Assembly: GCF_030272615.1 (NCBI RefSeq)
Contig: NC_081413.1
Span: forward strand, 564,634,510-564,698,509
DNA: 64,000 nucleotides
Reading direction: 5' to 3'
DNA from: Cryptomeria japonica
Lineage: Eukaryota > Streptophyta > Pinopsida > Cupressales > Cupressaceae
This document shows positions 1-9,840 of this stretch, piece after piece; positions within the stretch are counted from its first letter, which is position 1; the number at the start of each line of letters is the position of its first letter. A program made the translations under genes and the position numbers. The notes below the pieces were generated by a model that worked only from the letters and a program-made list of their open reading frames with translations, ran no database searches and was not told the DNA's origin.

Positions 1-762
1 CAATCGTCTTCGCTTTTCTTTGTGTAGGTTGTAGGTACGTGGCTGAAATTGAAGATCTGGAATCCTTGTGCAGAGACGAACAGATCCCCCTTCATTTCGC
101 GGATTTTTCGGAGGACCGTGTGCACGCCGGGCGCCATCGTCCCGTCAACTTTCGCTCAAATTTGCAGGACAGCGTCGTCTCGACATTTTACTACTAATTT
201 CAGGTCCGTAGCTTCATCCTATATCCCTATCTCTGTTTATGAGCAAATCTTTCTCACTTTTCATGCATTCCTAGCTTAATCATTCTATCTACATTCTTTA
301 CAAAAGAGGGTAGCCTTGCTGTCTTAACCCTTGAAACTCATTTAGAATCCAATCTTGCATTGTGTGGGATTGGATCTTGTGGGTTTCAACCCCTCTTTTG
401 AATGTAAAGTCTCCCCTAAGTGAAAACCATCAACCCTAGCAACCTCCCTTCTGTCTCCTCAGAGTTGGAAGAGGGGAGAGCAACTAGGGTTCGATCATTT
501 TCCGCTTTATAGTCCTATGACAGAAATTAGTTTCATTAACCCTAATTGACATGTATTTAAGTTGCATTTTCCCTCTCATTTGCAAAAAAGGGGGGAATAA
601 GTTCAATAAGGTAAAAAATTACGATCAATCATTCAAGAGCATTCAAACATTCAAGCATCCCTTTCAAGCATTGAGCATCTCAAGTCTCCTTTCAGGGCTA
701 GGTGTTGCATTCAATTCAAGGATTCAACCATTGAAGAGGAGATTGATTCCAACATTCAATTC
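1..762 (-). repeat. relict LTR-like sequence, left part
   Basis: This stretch resembles 5080-5639: both hold a yAGGTTGyAGGT motif, then about 60-90 bases later a GGAGGACCGTGT box (101-130 here), then a pyrimidine-rich tail. It is read as part of the LTR of the minus-strand gypsy-like element 5619-9840, split by the copia insertion at 763. Because the box occurs here and again at 5206-5230, the LTR is either internally duplicated or two LTR copies lie in tandem. The left border is outside the window. Small ORFs here (for example 49-279) show no recognisable domain. What is seen is the similarity; the LTR assignment is inference. Confidence 0.45.
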
Positions 763-1207
763 TGTTGGTGTAAATAATTATTCATCTTGGATATTATTAC
801 ACCTTGCTTAAGTTTACTTAGGTACATGCATTTCATAGTAGTTTGGGTATGAGACACTTGGGTGTTTGTGCCACATTGGGATAGTGCATGTAGGAGAATT
901 TCCACCTTTTATGGTGTGATCTTGTTGTTACACTCCACATTCAGTGGGTGATCCACCTCATGTGGAATATTATATTGTTTCTCCTACCTACCCTTGTTTA
1001 TTATTGAGCCACATGTCATGTTTGTGTGCTCACATATCCATGTAGCCTTGCCTATATAAGCACACTCATATTCATTGTATGTAACAAATGATTGATGATC
1101 CAGTTGATCAGTATTTTCTCTTGATAGAATACAATTTATTTCTATCATCTATTTTGTCTCTCTTATTTGTGCTTTCCATTGCCTCTTGATCTTGGCAAAA
1201 TCTCACA
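763..1207 (+). repeat. 5' LTR of the 763-4946 copia element
   Basis: 445 bases, starting TGTTGGTGTAAATAATTA and ending AAAATCTCACA. It carries a probable TATA box (1053-1059, in CCTATATAAG) followed by about 150 bases of presumed R/U5. It matches 4481-4946 closely. The AATTC target duplication lies immediately to the left. Confidence 0.92.
1053..1059 (+). promoter_or_regulatory. TATA box in copia LTR
   Basis: CCTATATAAGC is present in both LTRs (also 4791-4800) at the same relative place. It is a canonical plant TATA element, so transcription of the element probably starts about 30 bases downstream, near 1085. The position is inferred from the motif alone. Confidence 0.6.
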
Positions 1208-1220
1208 TGGTATCAGAGCC
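1208..1220 (+). other. Primer-binding site (initiator tRNA-Met type)
   Basis: TGGTATCAGAGCC follows the last base of the 5' LTR directly. This is the standard plant copia primer site, complementary to the 3' end of initiator tRNA-Met. Confidence 0.9.
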
Positions 1221-2038
1221 ATTAGAGTGTCATTGGTTTGCTAATTGAGAGAAATTTGATGCTATCTGGGGTTGTGTATTTTGGAGTTTTCTATTGCAGG
1301 TTATTATTGAAGCTTGATGGGTCAAATCTGAGGTTACCATTAGATTTAGGAGATCCAAGAAAGTCTGTTTTGCCTTTTGTTACATCCAAATCGGACTTCA
1401 GAGGCCAAATCTAGAGGCATTTGAAGTTTGACGCTGCGGCAGAAATTTTCCAGAAATTATAATTTTGCAGGCAATTTTCAAATAGCTATATCTCACTCAT
1501 CCAGACTCATTTTTGTGAGCAATTTTTCTTGTTTTGGGGTAGAATTTCGTGATCTGTACAGTGGTGCAGAATTTTTTTGATGTTCGGATACAAGTTTTTT
1601 GAAAATCATGAAATCCCGATTTTTACAACTTTGGAGACTTCGTTTGGGCTTATATGGACTCCTTTTCAGGTGCCATTTTTTTGAAAGTGCATATTTTTTC
1701 ATCTACTTTCATAATCTACCATCTGTTTGCAGTGATTTTAAGTAGAAACTATACTTTCAGTATTTGGCCATTTTTGGCATATTTGGTACTTACATTTTGC
1801 TTGGATCTCAGTTTAGATCATTAGCAGTATTTGTTGAAGTCTCTTAGATCTCATTTTGAGAAGTTGTAAATTGAAATCAGAAGTTCACTTTGCCTTGTTT
1901 TGCAAGTGGCTCATTGAATACGCACTAAGTATAAAGTGCCAAAATCACCATTTTGGGGGGATTTCTTGATTGAGTATTTTGGGGGGTGTCTTGTGTGATT
2001 GTGCCTCTCTCTATCTTATGTTTTTTCATTTTGGTGCT
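1221..2038 (+). other. Untranslated leader of the 763-4946 copia element
   Basis: About 820 bases between the primer site and the first convincing gag methionine. It is T-rich and has no supported coding content. The minus-strand ORF at 1493-1702 has no recognisable domain and is taken as chance. A start at 1970 is in frame with gag, but the residues between 1970 and 2039 are unlike gag. Confidence 0.6.
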
Positions 2039-3589
2039 ATGGGTTCTCTTAAATTTCCACTTTTCACTCCTCATAATTATGCATCATGGAAAATTAAGGC
2101 ATGGAGTAAACTAATGGAAAAAGGACTCATTCATTATGTAAATGAAACTATTATAGCACCACTTGATCCTAAGGCTAATCCTAATGCTCAAATTGAATGG
2201 CTTACTAAGAATGCTATGGCACTTGGAACACTTAGAAAGTATGTATCAAATGACCTCATTTTTCACATTGATAAGTGTACTACAATTAAAGAGGCTTGGG
2301 ATATTTTTAAGAAATTGTATGGTCAAGTTGATGAGATTAAGGGCTACAAGCTTGATAGTGAACTCACAACTTTGGATCCCAAGGATTTTGATACAATCCA
2401 AGATTATGTCACAAAAGCAACTGAATTAAGAGCAAAGCTAAAGGATTGTGGAATTAACAAAAAGGATGCTCAATTGGTTTATAACTTGTTGGACAAGCTT
2501 CCTTTAGAGTATGCAGCCTTTGTATCTAGCTTTCACACCCATATGTTAGCTCAAGGTTCCTCATACACTTCTCCCTCATTTGATTCATTCACGGAGATGT
2601 TGATACTTGAGTGATCTAAGTTGACCACGATGGGGATTCTCAAATCTTCAAAGTCACAAGCTTTGGTGGCTAACAAAGGGAATCAAAGTAATCAAGGAAA
2701 AGACAAGAATCAAAAGCAACCTAAGTCTAAACCACAACAAGATGGAGCACAATCTTCCTCTTCACAACAAGGTGATTCACCATTCTCACCTAAGAGGAAA
2801 TCATATAAGGACAATCTTTTTTGTGGATATTGCAAGAAGTCAGTACATGATGAACATCATTGTTATAAGAAGGATATTGATGAGTTGAAGAATCTTCTTC
2901 AGAAGAATAGAATCAACCTACCTTCTAGAATGTCTACATCAGCTTCTTCTTCCAAGGATAAAGGAAAGGATCACTCTTTTGGGATAGATAAAGGAAAGGG
3001 ACAAGCTCTTTGTGCTACTATAAGTCATGATTCAGGAAGATGGCTTCTAGATTCAGGGGCTTCTCATCATATGGCATCTTTGTAGTCTATGTTTTCTACA
3101 TTTGAGCCTTGTCACATGCCGCAAATTTTGATGGGCAATCATACATACATGGATGTGATTGGGAAAGGATCTATTGCCATTGGGCATAACTCCTTCAATG
3201 ATGTGTTGTGTGTACCCCACTTGACAAATAATCTTCTTTCCATCTATCAAATCACACATGGGGCAACTAGGAAAACTGTGGAGTTCACACCTGATTCAGT
3301 TATCATTAGAGACTTGGAGAGTGGAGCTATCATTGCGACTGGGGTGGTTGATCATGCATCTCAGTTGTACTCTTTTTCAGATTTTGGTCTTATTGATAAG
3401 GTTGGTTCTTCCTATGTTGATGATTCATATTTTGAGGAGAACTTTGGGCATTTGAACTTGGGGATTCTCACCTGCGACCTTGCTCTTGAGTCTTGCATTT
3501 CATCTCCTTCTATTGATATCACACCACCTATTGCACCTGATGATGTAGCTAGAGTGATAGTTTTGCCTTCTTATGCTTCAGTGCAGTAG
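2039..3589 (+). pseudogene. Copia gag-protease polyprotein, with in-frame stops
   Basis: The start at 2039 is chosen because MGSLKFPLF...YASWK is the usual N-terminus of copia Gag; the frame stays open further upstream. Gag (UBN2-type) covers about residues 1-190. A CCHC zinc knuckle lies at 2822-2863 (C-x2-C-x4-H-x4-C) and the aspartic protease motif WLLDSGASHHM near 3038-3070, followed by the LLSIYQ...KTVEF segment that usually precedes integrase. Stops interrupt the frame at 2612-2614 (TGA) and 3083-3085 (TAG), and it ends at 3587-3589 (TAG). The last two sit where CAG would be expected. The expected GAG-pre-integrase and integrase domains do not follow. Gag would form the particle and bind RNA, and the protease would mature it. 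Frame and spacing are otherwise kept, so the ORF was lost recently or only partly. Confidence 0.85.
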
Positions 3590-4258
3590 GATATTTCATG
3601 TCTTCCAGCTTCAGTTGATTGGGATGCCTACTTGACAGACATTGCAGGTTTGTTTGTGGAGTCCTATATTATAGATTTGGGAGACGCCATTGATGACATT
3701 CATCTTCTCTTTGATGAATATGATCCTTCTTTGATTGTTGCGAGGGATCACTCTGACCCTCTTGTGCATTCTCTACATGATCAATCTTTAGAGGTTGACA
3801 TGATTGTGGATACTTTTTTACAACACTTGGAGGAGGCCTCTTTATCTTTTGAGGAGACATATGAGTCTTTGGATATTGTTCTACATTCATCTCCACTAGA
3901 TCTTGGAGTGCCTTTTATAGCAGTGTGGCACAGTTTACCACCTTTGGAGGGGGTACCTTTCAGCATCGACATGGGGACACTTGAGTAGTTTTCAGAGATT
4001 CCTTTCATCATGAGTATTTTTGCTTCATCTTCCCTTCATGGTTGGGGAGACTTCATGGATATACCTTTGGTTTTGTTTCTTCCTAAGGGGAGGAATGTTG
4101 TTCGACATTCATTGAGCAGTTTCTTCATTCTTCTTCGAGCTTCTATCATTGGTGCAGATTCCATATTGAGGGGGGGCTTCCTAGTCTCTCTTCTTTTTCT
4201 CTCATATGGAGGGGACTTTTTCCTCACATGGGGTTTTGTCCTTCACATACTTCTATGA
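3590..4258 (+). pseudogene. Unrecognised acidic C-terminal region replacing pol
   Basis: Reading on in the same frame as gag-protease, this segment has stops only at 3986-3988 and its end. The part from 3632 to 3985 (118 residues) contains about 25 Asp/Glu, one Arg and no Lys by direct count, with short repeats of the type FLQHLEEASLSFEETYESL. The following 82 residues (from 4010) are hydrophobic and aromatic, with GGDFFLTWG-like stretches, and may partly be non-coding. No integrase, RT or RNase H motif is present. It could be a captured host sequence, a diverged accessory domain, or scrambled pol remains; the function is unknown. Its fusion in frame downstream of protease is the notable point. 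Confidence 0.55.
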
Positions 4259-4471
4259 GAGTTCTTTGTATCTAGTTTTCATCTCTCTTTTGGGGGAGGG
4301 TTTTTTCCCATTGGGGTTTTCTCTCTTTCCCCACTTTGTGAGATATTTCCTTGCATTGGTTTTATGCATTTGCATTTGTACATGGGTACCTAACATGGCC
4401 TCATAGCCGGGACCCATCTTGCATTTCTTAGTTGCATTGTAGACTTAAGTGCATTCCCCTAAGTTTCACTT
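4259..4471 (+). other. 3' untranslated region shared with the 17061-23319 copia
   Basis: Blocks such as TTTTTTCCCA(T/C)TGGGGTTTTCTC, GGGTACCT and GCCGGGACCCATCTT occur in the same order at 22785-22890 in the other copia element. Conservation of a non-coding stretch between two elements whose pol regions differ so much suggests a cis-acting role in packaging or reverse transcription, or simply recent common ancestry. Confidence 0.65.
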
Positions 4472-4480
4472 AAGGGGGGG
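4472..4480 (+). other. Polypurine tract
   Basis: AAGGGGGGG lies directly before the 3' LTR. It would prime plus-strand DNA synthesis. The same tract precedes the 3' LTR at 22948. Confidence 0.85.
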
Positions 4481-4946
4481 TGTTGGTGTAAATAATTATT
4501 CATCTTGGATATTATTACACCTTGCTTAACTTTACTTAGGTACATGCATTTCATAGTAGTTTGGGTATGAGACACTTGGGTGTTTGTGCCACATTGGGAT
4601 AGTGTGTGTAGGAGAATTTCCACCTTTTATGGTGTGATCTTGTTGTTATACTCCACATTCAGTGGGTGATCCACCTCATGTGGAATATTATATTGTTTCT
4701 CCTACCTACCCACACCTATTTCCTACCTACCCTTGTTTCTTATTGAGCCACATGTCATGTTTGTGTGCTCACATATCCATATAGCCTTGCCTATATAAGC
4801 ATGCTCATATTCATTGTATGTAACGAATGATTGATGATCCAGTTGATCAGTATTTTCTCTTGATAGAATATAATTTATTTCTATCATCTATTTTGTCTCT
4901 CTTATTTGTGCTTTCCATTGCCTCTTGATCTTGGCAAAATCTCACA
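4481..4946 (+). repeat. 3' LTR of the 763-4946 copia element
   Basis: 466 bases, starting TGTTGGTGTAAATAATTA and ending ATCTCACA. Relative to the 5' LTR it has about 10 substitutions and a 21-base insertion, ACACCTATTTCCTACCTACCC, which partly duplicates the neighbouring CCTACCTACCC. The AATTC target duplication follows at 4947-4951. Confidence 0.92.
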
Positions 4947-5639
4947 AATTCCACACAATCATTTCTATCAACATTTCTATCACAACCTCCCTTGAGGTGA
5001 TTTACATTTCAGTCTTTCATTTACATTTACTTGCAAGTACTTTCTTTCATTACTTGGTTAATTCCAAAACTGGGGTTTGACCTGAAGACAAACCCCCAAT
5101 CCCAACCCCTTTTCCTCTCCTTTCTGTGTATAGGTTGCAGGTGCGCAACTGTACTTTTGGATTTAGACTCCATTTGCAAAGGTGGAAAAACCCTTTTCAT
5201 TTTGTGGATTTTTTGGAGGACCGTGTACATTCCCGCCACGATCTGGGCAAATTTTCCTCAAATTCGCAGGGTGACTTCGTCTTGACATATTACTACCAGA
5301 TCCAAGTGCACAACTTCATCCCATACTCTGATCTCAAGTTATAATCAGTTCTTTTTCACTTTTGCCCTTAGTCTCTATACATAATTCAATCAATTACTTT
5401 CCATTTCAAATAGAAGAGGGGATTAACTTATCATTCCCATTTCATTCAAAATTCTATCTTCTTCTTTGGAGGTTGAATCTAGTGAATTTTCCTCCACTCT
5501 TCCAATGTAATGCGTGAAAAGTATTTGAAGGGAAATCTGTAGTGAAAATCTCATCTCTCCTTGGAGGGAAAGGGTAGTTTTCCTCTTGATCTCTCATTCA
5601 CACATTTTTCACCCACCATTACATATTGGTGACATTACA
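4947..5639 (-). repeat. relict LTR-like sequence, right part
   Basis: This continues the sequence left of the copia insertion (AATTC is shared). It holds the second copy of the GGAGGACCGTGT box (5206-5230) and ends in GGTGACATTACA at 5639. Read on the minus strand, this terminus begins TGTAATGTCACCAATATG. It resembles the terminus at 9840, read on the minus strand as TGTAGTGTCATAAATTG, and in both places a GAGGACC box lies about 390-430 bases inside. It is therefore interpreted as the 3' LTR of the minus-strand gypsy-like element. Confidence 0.5.
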
Positions 5640-7883
5640 GGTGTATGTCTTATTTTTATAAATGAACTTGACTTGCGTATGCAAATTTGAGGGGATAACT
5701 TGCATGCTGTGAATCCAAGGTCTACCTAATAGAAAGTTATATGTCAAATTACCAGGCATGACATGAATAGGTGTAGATACAATGACATGACCTACCTTAA
5801 CATGCAAAGTTATGACACCTAAACATTGTTTATCAACATTATCAAAGCCTCAAATAGAAAGAGAAGCGGGTTCGATGAGAGAATGATCCACATTAATCTT
5901 ATCCAATAAGTCCACACTGCAAACATTAAGGCCAGATCCATTGTCTACAAGGGTTTGTCTTATATCACTATCGTTGATAATAACCACAATCATAAGAGGA
6001 TCATATTGATGTTGGATTTCATGAGAAGGTAACTCATCTTGTGTGAATACAATTTGAGCTTTGGGTTTTTTTGTAGGATCAATCAAAGAAGCCATGTTAT
6101 TAGGTGTCACTTCAGGTGGGACACCTAAGTTTTTCAAAACATCTTGTAACATCCCATGATAAGCAGGTGAAGTCTAAACCAAATCCCAAATAGAAATCTT
6201 GGTAGGAGTAGCTTTAAGTTGTTCAATGAGATCATAATCCTTACTAAGAGTCTATGATATACGAGGTGCTTGTGGAAGAGTAGGTTGAGAGGGAGGAAGT
6301 GAGGTTGGGACAACTGGAGGAGGACTAGGTTGCCTATTGTTTCATGTGTTGTAGGTATGAGCAACCGTATGATAATTCTCTTTAGTGATTTTCTTAGCAT
6401 ACTTATAAGGGCTCTTAGTGATAGGATAACCTCCTTGCACAGTAATAACATGTTTCTTAGGAGTGCAAAAAGAATCATTAGCATAACCACCTTGAACCAC
6501 TAAGATAGGCTTACATTGAGAACTTTGAGAAGGACAAGCACCTTGAATTGTAAAGAGTGGTTTATTAGGTGTTTCATTCACATGTATCAAATTGATTGAA
6601 GATGGTTTAGGAATATCAAAGGTGTCCTTTTGAATTTTAGTAGAAGAATGGACAAGATTGTTGAAAGAATTGTTGATAGTCTCTTCTTGTACTAAAACGT
6701 TATCATGGATAAGATCAATTTTAGGAGATAGACTAGGAGTAGACATTGATGTTTTAGAAGGACTAGTATTAGTAGGAAAGGTCATATCATCCTTTATCAT
6801 CAAAGGATCTACATGGGGAATAGACTCTCTAGGAGAAGGATAAACATTACTCTCTAAAGTTTCACCTTTGAGAGGGAGATCTTTGAAAGAGATGTTAACA
6901 CTCTCTTCTTGAACTAAGGTATCCTTATGAGTAGGACCTAGTTGGGGAGAAGGAGATTATATATTTTTAGAGGGATAATGATTGAGATTTATGGAATGTG
7001 AGATACTATCAAGAGAGTTATCCTCTTTAGCTAGGGTTCTCTCATGGGGTAGAGAATAATCAACACCTTCTTCTAATTGTTCATCCCAAATAGTGAGGTA
7101 ATTGAAAAGAGTATTAAAAATATCTTGCACAAAAATATCCTTATTGTTATTGCCAACTTTGGGAGAAGGGATAACATTGTTCATCAATTCTTCTTCCTTA
7201 CGAGGGAGAGCATCACTACATGTATTTAAATAATCTTCTTGCCTCAAAATGTCTTCAATAGGATCTTTGGGGGAGAGAGCATTAAGGAAATTGATTATGA
7301 TTTAATATTCTTTTTCTAAGGAATCTTTATGGGTAAGACAAGCTTCGAGGCAAGGAGAAGCATTTTTCATTAATGCATCATCTCTAGTAGGAATTTTGTT
7401 GAAGTCAAAAGAGGAAATGCCATCGCTAGGAAAACTAGGGACAATACCATCTTCTTGCACAAAATGATTCTCATGAGGGGTGTACCCTTTAGGAGAGATA
7501 TGAACATCTTTCTCCAAAGATTCATGCTTAGGAAGGAGATCTTTGAAAGAAATGCTCATAATCTCTTGTTCCACTAACATGCCCCCATTGGTAAAACCAA
7601 ATTTAGGAAAAGATAAATCAACATCCATTGACACCTTTTCACTTAGAGAGGCATCATGTAAAAAAGGTAAAGTAAAATTAAGAAAGGTGTTTATGATAAC
7701 ATCCTCTTCCTGTAAGATAGCTAGATGGGAAGGGCACATTTTAGGAGAATTGTCAAGATCACCCTTGAAATATTTATCCTTAGAGCATGGGAGAGTTTTG
7801 AAGGGGTTGGTAAAAACTCTTTTAGGCACTAAAATGTTGTCATAGATAGAAGGAGGTTCTTTAAGGGGGAAAAATTGAAACAC
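5619..7883 (-). pseudogene. Ty3/gypsy gag-protease relic with repetitive Gag
   Basis: One minus-strand frame runs from 7883 to 5619 with about seven stops. The distal half (7883 to about 6350) is a low-complexity protein built from degenerate 40-50-residue units with the pattern LVQEE-(S/T)(V/I)N-SFKDL-...-LE-DV--SP(K/R). The next part has a YDLIEQLK...ISIWDL motif typical of plant gypsy elements just before protease. The retropepsin follows: TLVDNGSGLNVCSVDLL (catalytic Asp in DNGS, around 5905-5955) and NFLLGRPWIH near 5715-5745. The frame ends at 5619 inside the LTR-like terminus, so RT, RNase H and integrase are missing. DNGS is normal for Tat/Athila-type plant elements. Gene order and orientation agree with an element read right to left. 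Confidence 0.8.
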
Positions 7884-9840
7884 GAGAAGCTAACCCATTA
7901 TCACATCTATGAAATGAATGCATCATGATAAAAAATTTCCTCTTTCAAATGATAACATATGCAGAATAGAAGGAAATGTTCAATTTTAACCAATGCTAGC
8001 ACTCTAAATGTTGATTTAGAAAATGAAATTTATGAGTGAAATGTGTTCCTAAATCAGATCTGAATTTAATGATCCAAATTAAGCTATCTACAAATTCAAT
8101 TTTGAATTGAAAAATTAGGCTTTTAACAAAATTGACCTTAATTTTTTTAAATTTGCAAGGAATTGAAACTGGTAAATGTAAATTTGAATTTGATATATAA
8201 AAAACACTTAGTTTTAAGAACATAAATCAGAATTAAAGAAGATTGGATTCACGTAGGGTTCATGAAAATGTGGAAGCGGAAAAAGCGAGACTGGATGACT
8301 AGGACCTAATCCCACTTTAGCCAACACATTGGGAATATGAAAGAGCCTAGGGAGATAGCTCACTTTGGCTAATTATTGTGTGTGAGAGAGAGAGAGCCAA
8401 GGATTATATCTTAGGTTTTCTATTGCTCTTGTTGTATGTGATGAGAAAAATTAGGGTTTGATTGATCAACTAGACTAGGAGATGAATAATGAAGCACATA
8501 TGAACTGAAATTGCACAAACATGTAGATCTGAAACTGGGATACTGAAAGCATGAAAGGGGGAGGGATTTGGATGTGTACTTGATGCTAAAAATTGAGCCA
8601 AATTGACCAGGACCAGGGTGCCACACCACTGTCCTTGATGATTTGATAGAGAGTTGCAACTGAAAGGCCTTTGTCCTTGACATATTTGAGAAATTCTAAG
8701 ACTTCTGGGTTGTCCTTGTGCCTTTTTCTGATCTGAAACTCCTTCCGGGTACCTGTTTCTACACCTGCAACTGAAAATATAGGGTTTGGGTGGCTATATA
8801 GGGTTTTGACTCAATCAAACCCTTGTGTTAGTGATTTCCACCTCTAGAAATAGCTGATAATGTACTGAAAATGTGTGTGCTAGAACCTTGTGTGTATGCA
8901 AGATCCTAAAATGATGAATGTAAACAATCTAGAGCAACCCTAAAGAGTAAACCCTAAATGCTTGTAATTGACAAAGCAAATGCTCTAAATCAATGATGCA
9001 AAGTGATCTAAAGCATGAATGTAAATATGCAAGTTGATTTAATCAAGCTTACACAAAGACATGAAAATAACATGAAACCATACCCAACCCCTAAGGGAGG
9101 GGTACAAGCCAATTGTCAGTCGGTGATTTCTTCAATTTCTTCAAGGCTCATAATTGATAATGAATACTTGATGAAATTTTGCTGAATTTTGTTGAAAACT
9201 CCACATAGACTCCTTTTTCACTACATAGAAGGCTTTGTGTAGTCGTTTGTTCCTAGATCTTAGATTTCCTTAGATTTGATCCCTTAGATTCCTTCAAATG
9301 AAGAAAGAGAACTCTTATTTATGAAACCCTAGATATTAATTTCATCTTTAGGCTGACTTAGAGATTTAATTTCTCGCCAATTTATTGGGGTTAAGTATTA
9401 TAATATCATAGATTTATGCTTTCGAAATTTCAGGAAAAAAGTCGAGGACCACGTGCACTTTGCACATGATCCAACCAACTTTTTACCAAATTTTTAGGGT
9501 CGTTAGATATGATGATATTAGAACAAATCCCAAAGTTACAATTGATTTCGAGGTGTTTTGATATGCGAAATCAGGCCTTAAAGGTCAAAATAGGACATAA
9601 TTAGGGTTTATGATTTAATGATTTATTGGAGGAATAAATAAAAAGGGGCACACTTAAGGTAAATGGCCCAATTTTATGATGTATGAAGTGATGAAATATG
9701 ACTTTAGATTTGATTAAGTTAATTAATTAAATGCTTTAAAAGAGATTAGAAATGCAAGATGCAAAACACACTGAGGCAGGTGCTAAACTAAGAGTAGAAT
9801 TGTACCACCCTAGGAAGGGTGTACAATTTATGACACTACA
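7884..9840 (-). other. Leader and probable 5' LTR of the minus gypsy-like element
   Basis: No coding region is supported here. The ORFs at 7996-8223 and 8420-8683 show no domain. A third copy of the GAGGACC box is at 9444-9458 (GAGGACCACGTGCAC, containing the E/G-box-like CACGTG). The right end at 9831-9840 is LTR-terminus-like. A (GA)-rich run GAGAGAGAGAGA is near 8385. Confidence 0.4.

Larger units (their letters stand above)
763..4946 (+). mobile_element. Non-autonomous Ty1/copia-like element (gag-protease only)
   Basis: The element is complete from end to end: two LTRs with TG...CA ends (763-1207, 4481-4946), a primer-binding site right after the first, a purine tract right before the second, and a perfect 5-base target duplication AATTC at 758-762 and 4947-4951. 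By eye the LTRs differ at about 10 positions in 445 (about 2%) plus one 21-base insertion in the right copy. Total length is 4184 bases, short for copia, because integrase, reverse transcriptase and RNase H are absent. One reading frame (gag, zinc knuckle, protease, acidic region) runs almost the whole internal length with a few stops. The 3' non-coding tail is clearly related to that of the copia element at 17061-23319, which may mark the autonomous partner lineage. Confidence 0.9.
5619..9840 (-). mobile_element. Degenerate Ty3/gypsy-like element, minus strand
   Basis: The body comprises a gag-protease relic (5619-7883), a long leader and probable 5' LTR to its right, ending at 9840, and a probable 3' LTR to its left. 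The termini TGACATTACA (5630-5639) and TGACACTACA (9831-9840) are similar, each with a GAGGACC box about 400 bases inside. I could not fix a primer-binding site or an exact LTR-leader border. No purine-rich tract is visible at the 5640 junction, so this may be an internal-deletion derivative or a recombined fragment rather than an intact insertion. Confidence 0.5.

Noticed and set aside
49-279. Small plus-strand ORF at the left edge
   Set aside because: It lies in LTR-like repeat sequence and has no domain or conserved frame in the similar region at 5080-5340.
8420-8683. Minus-strand 87-codon ORF in the gypsy leader
   Set aside because: No domain, no similarity to elements nearby, and it lies in the presumed LTR/leader.
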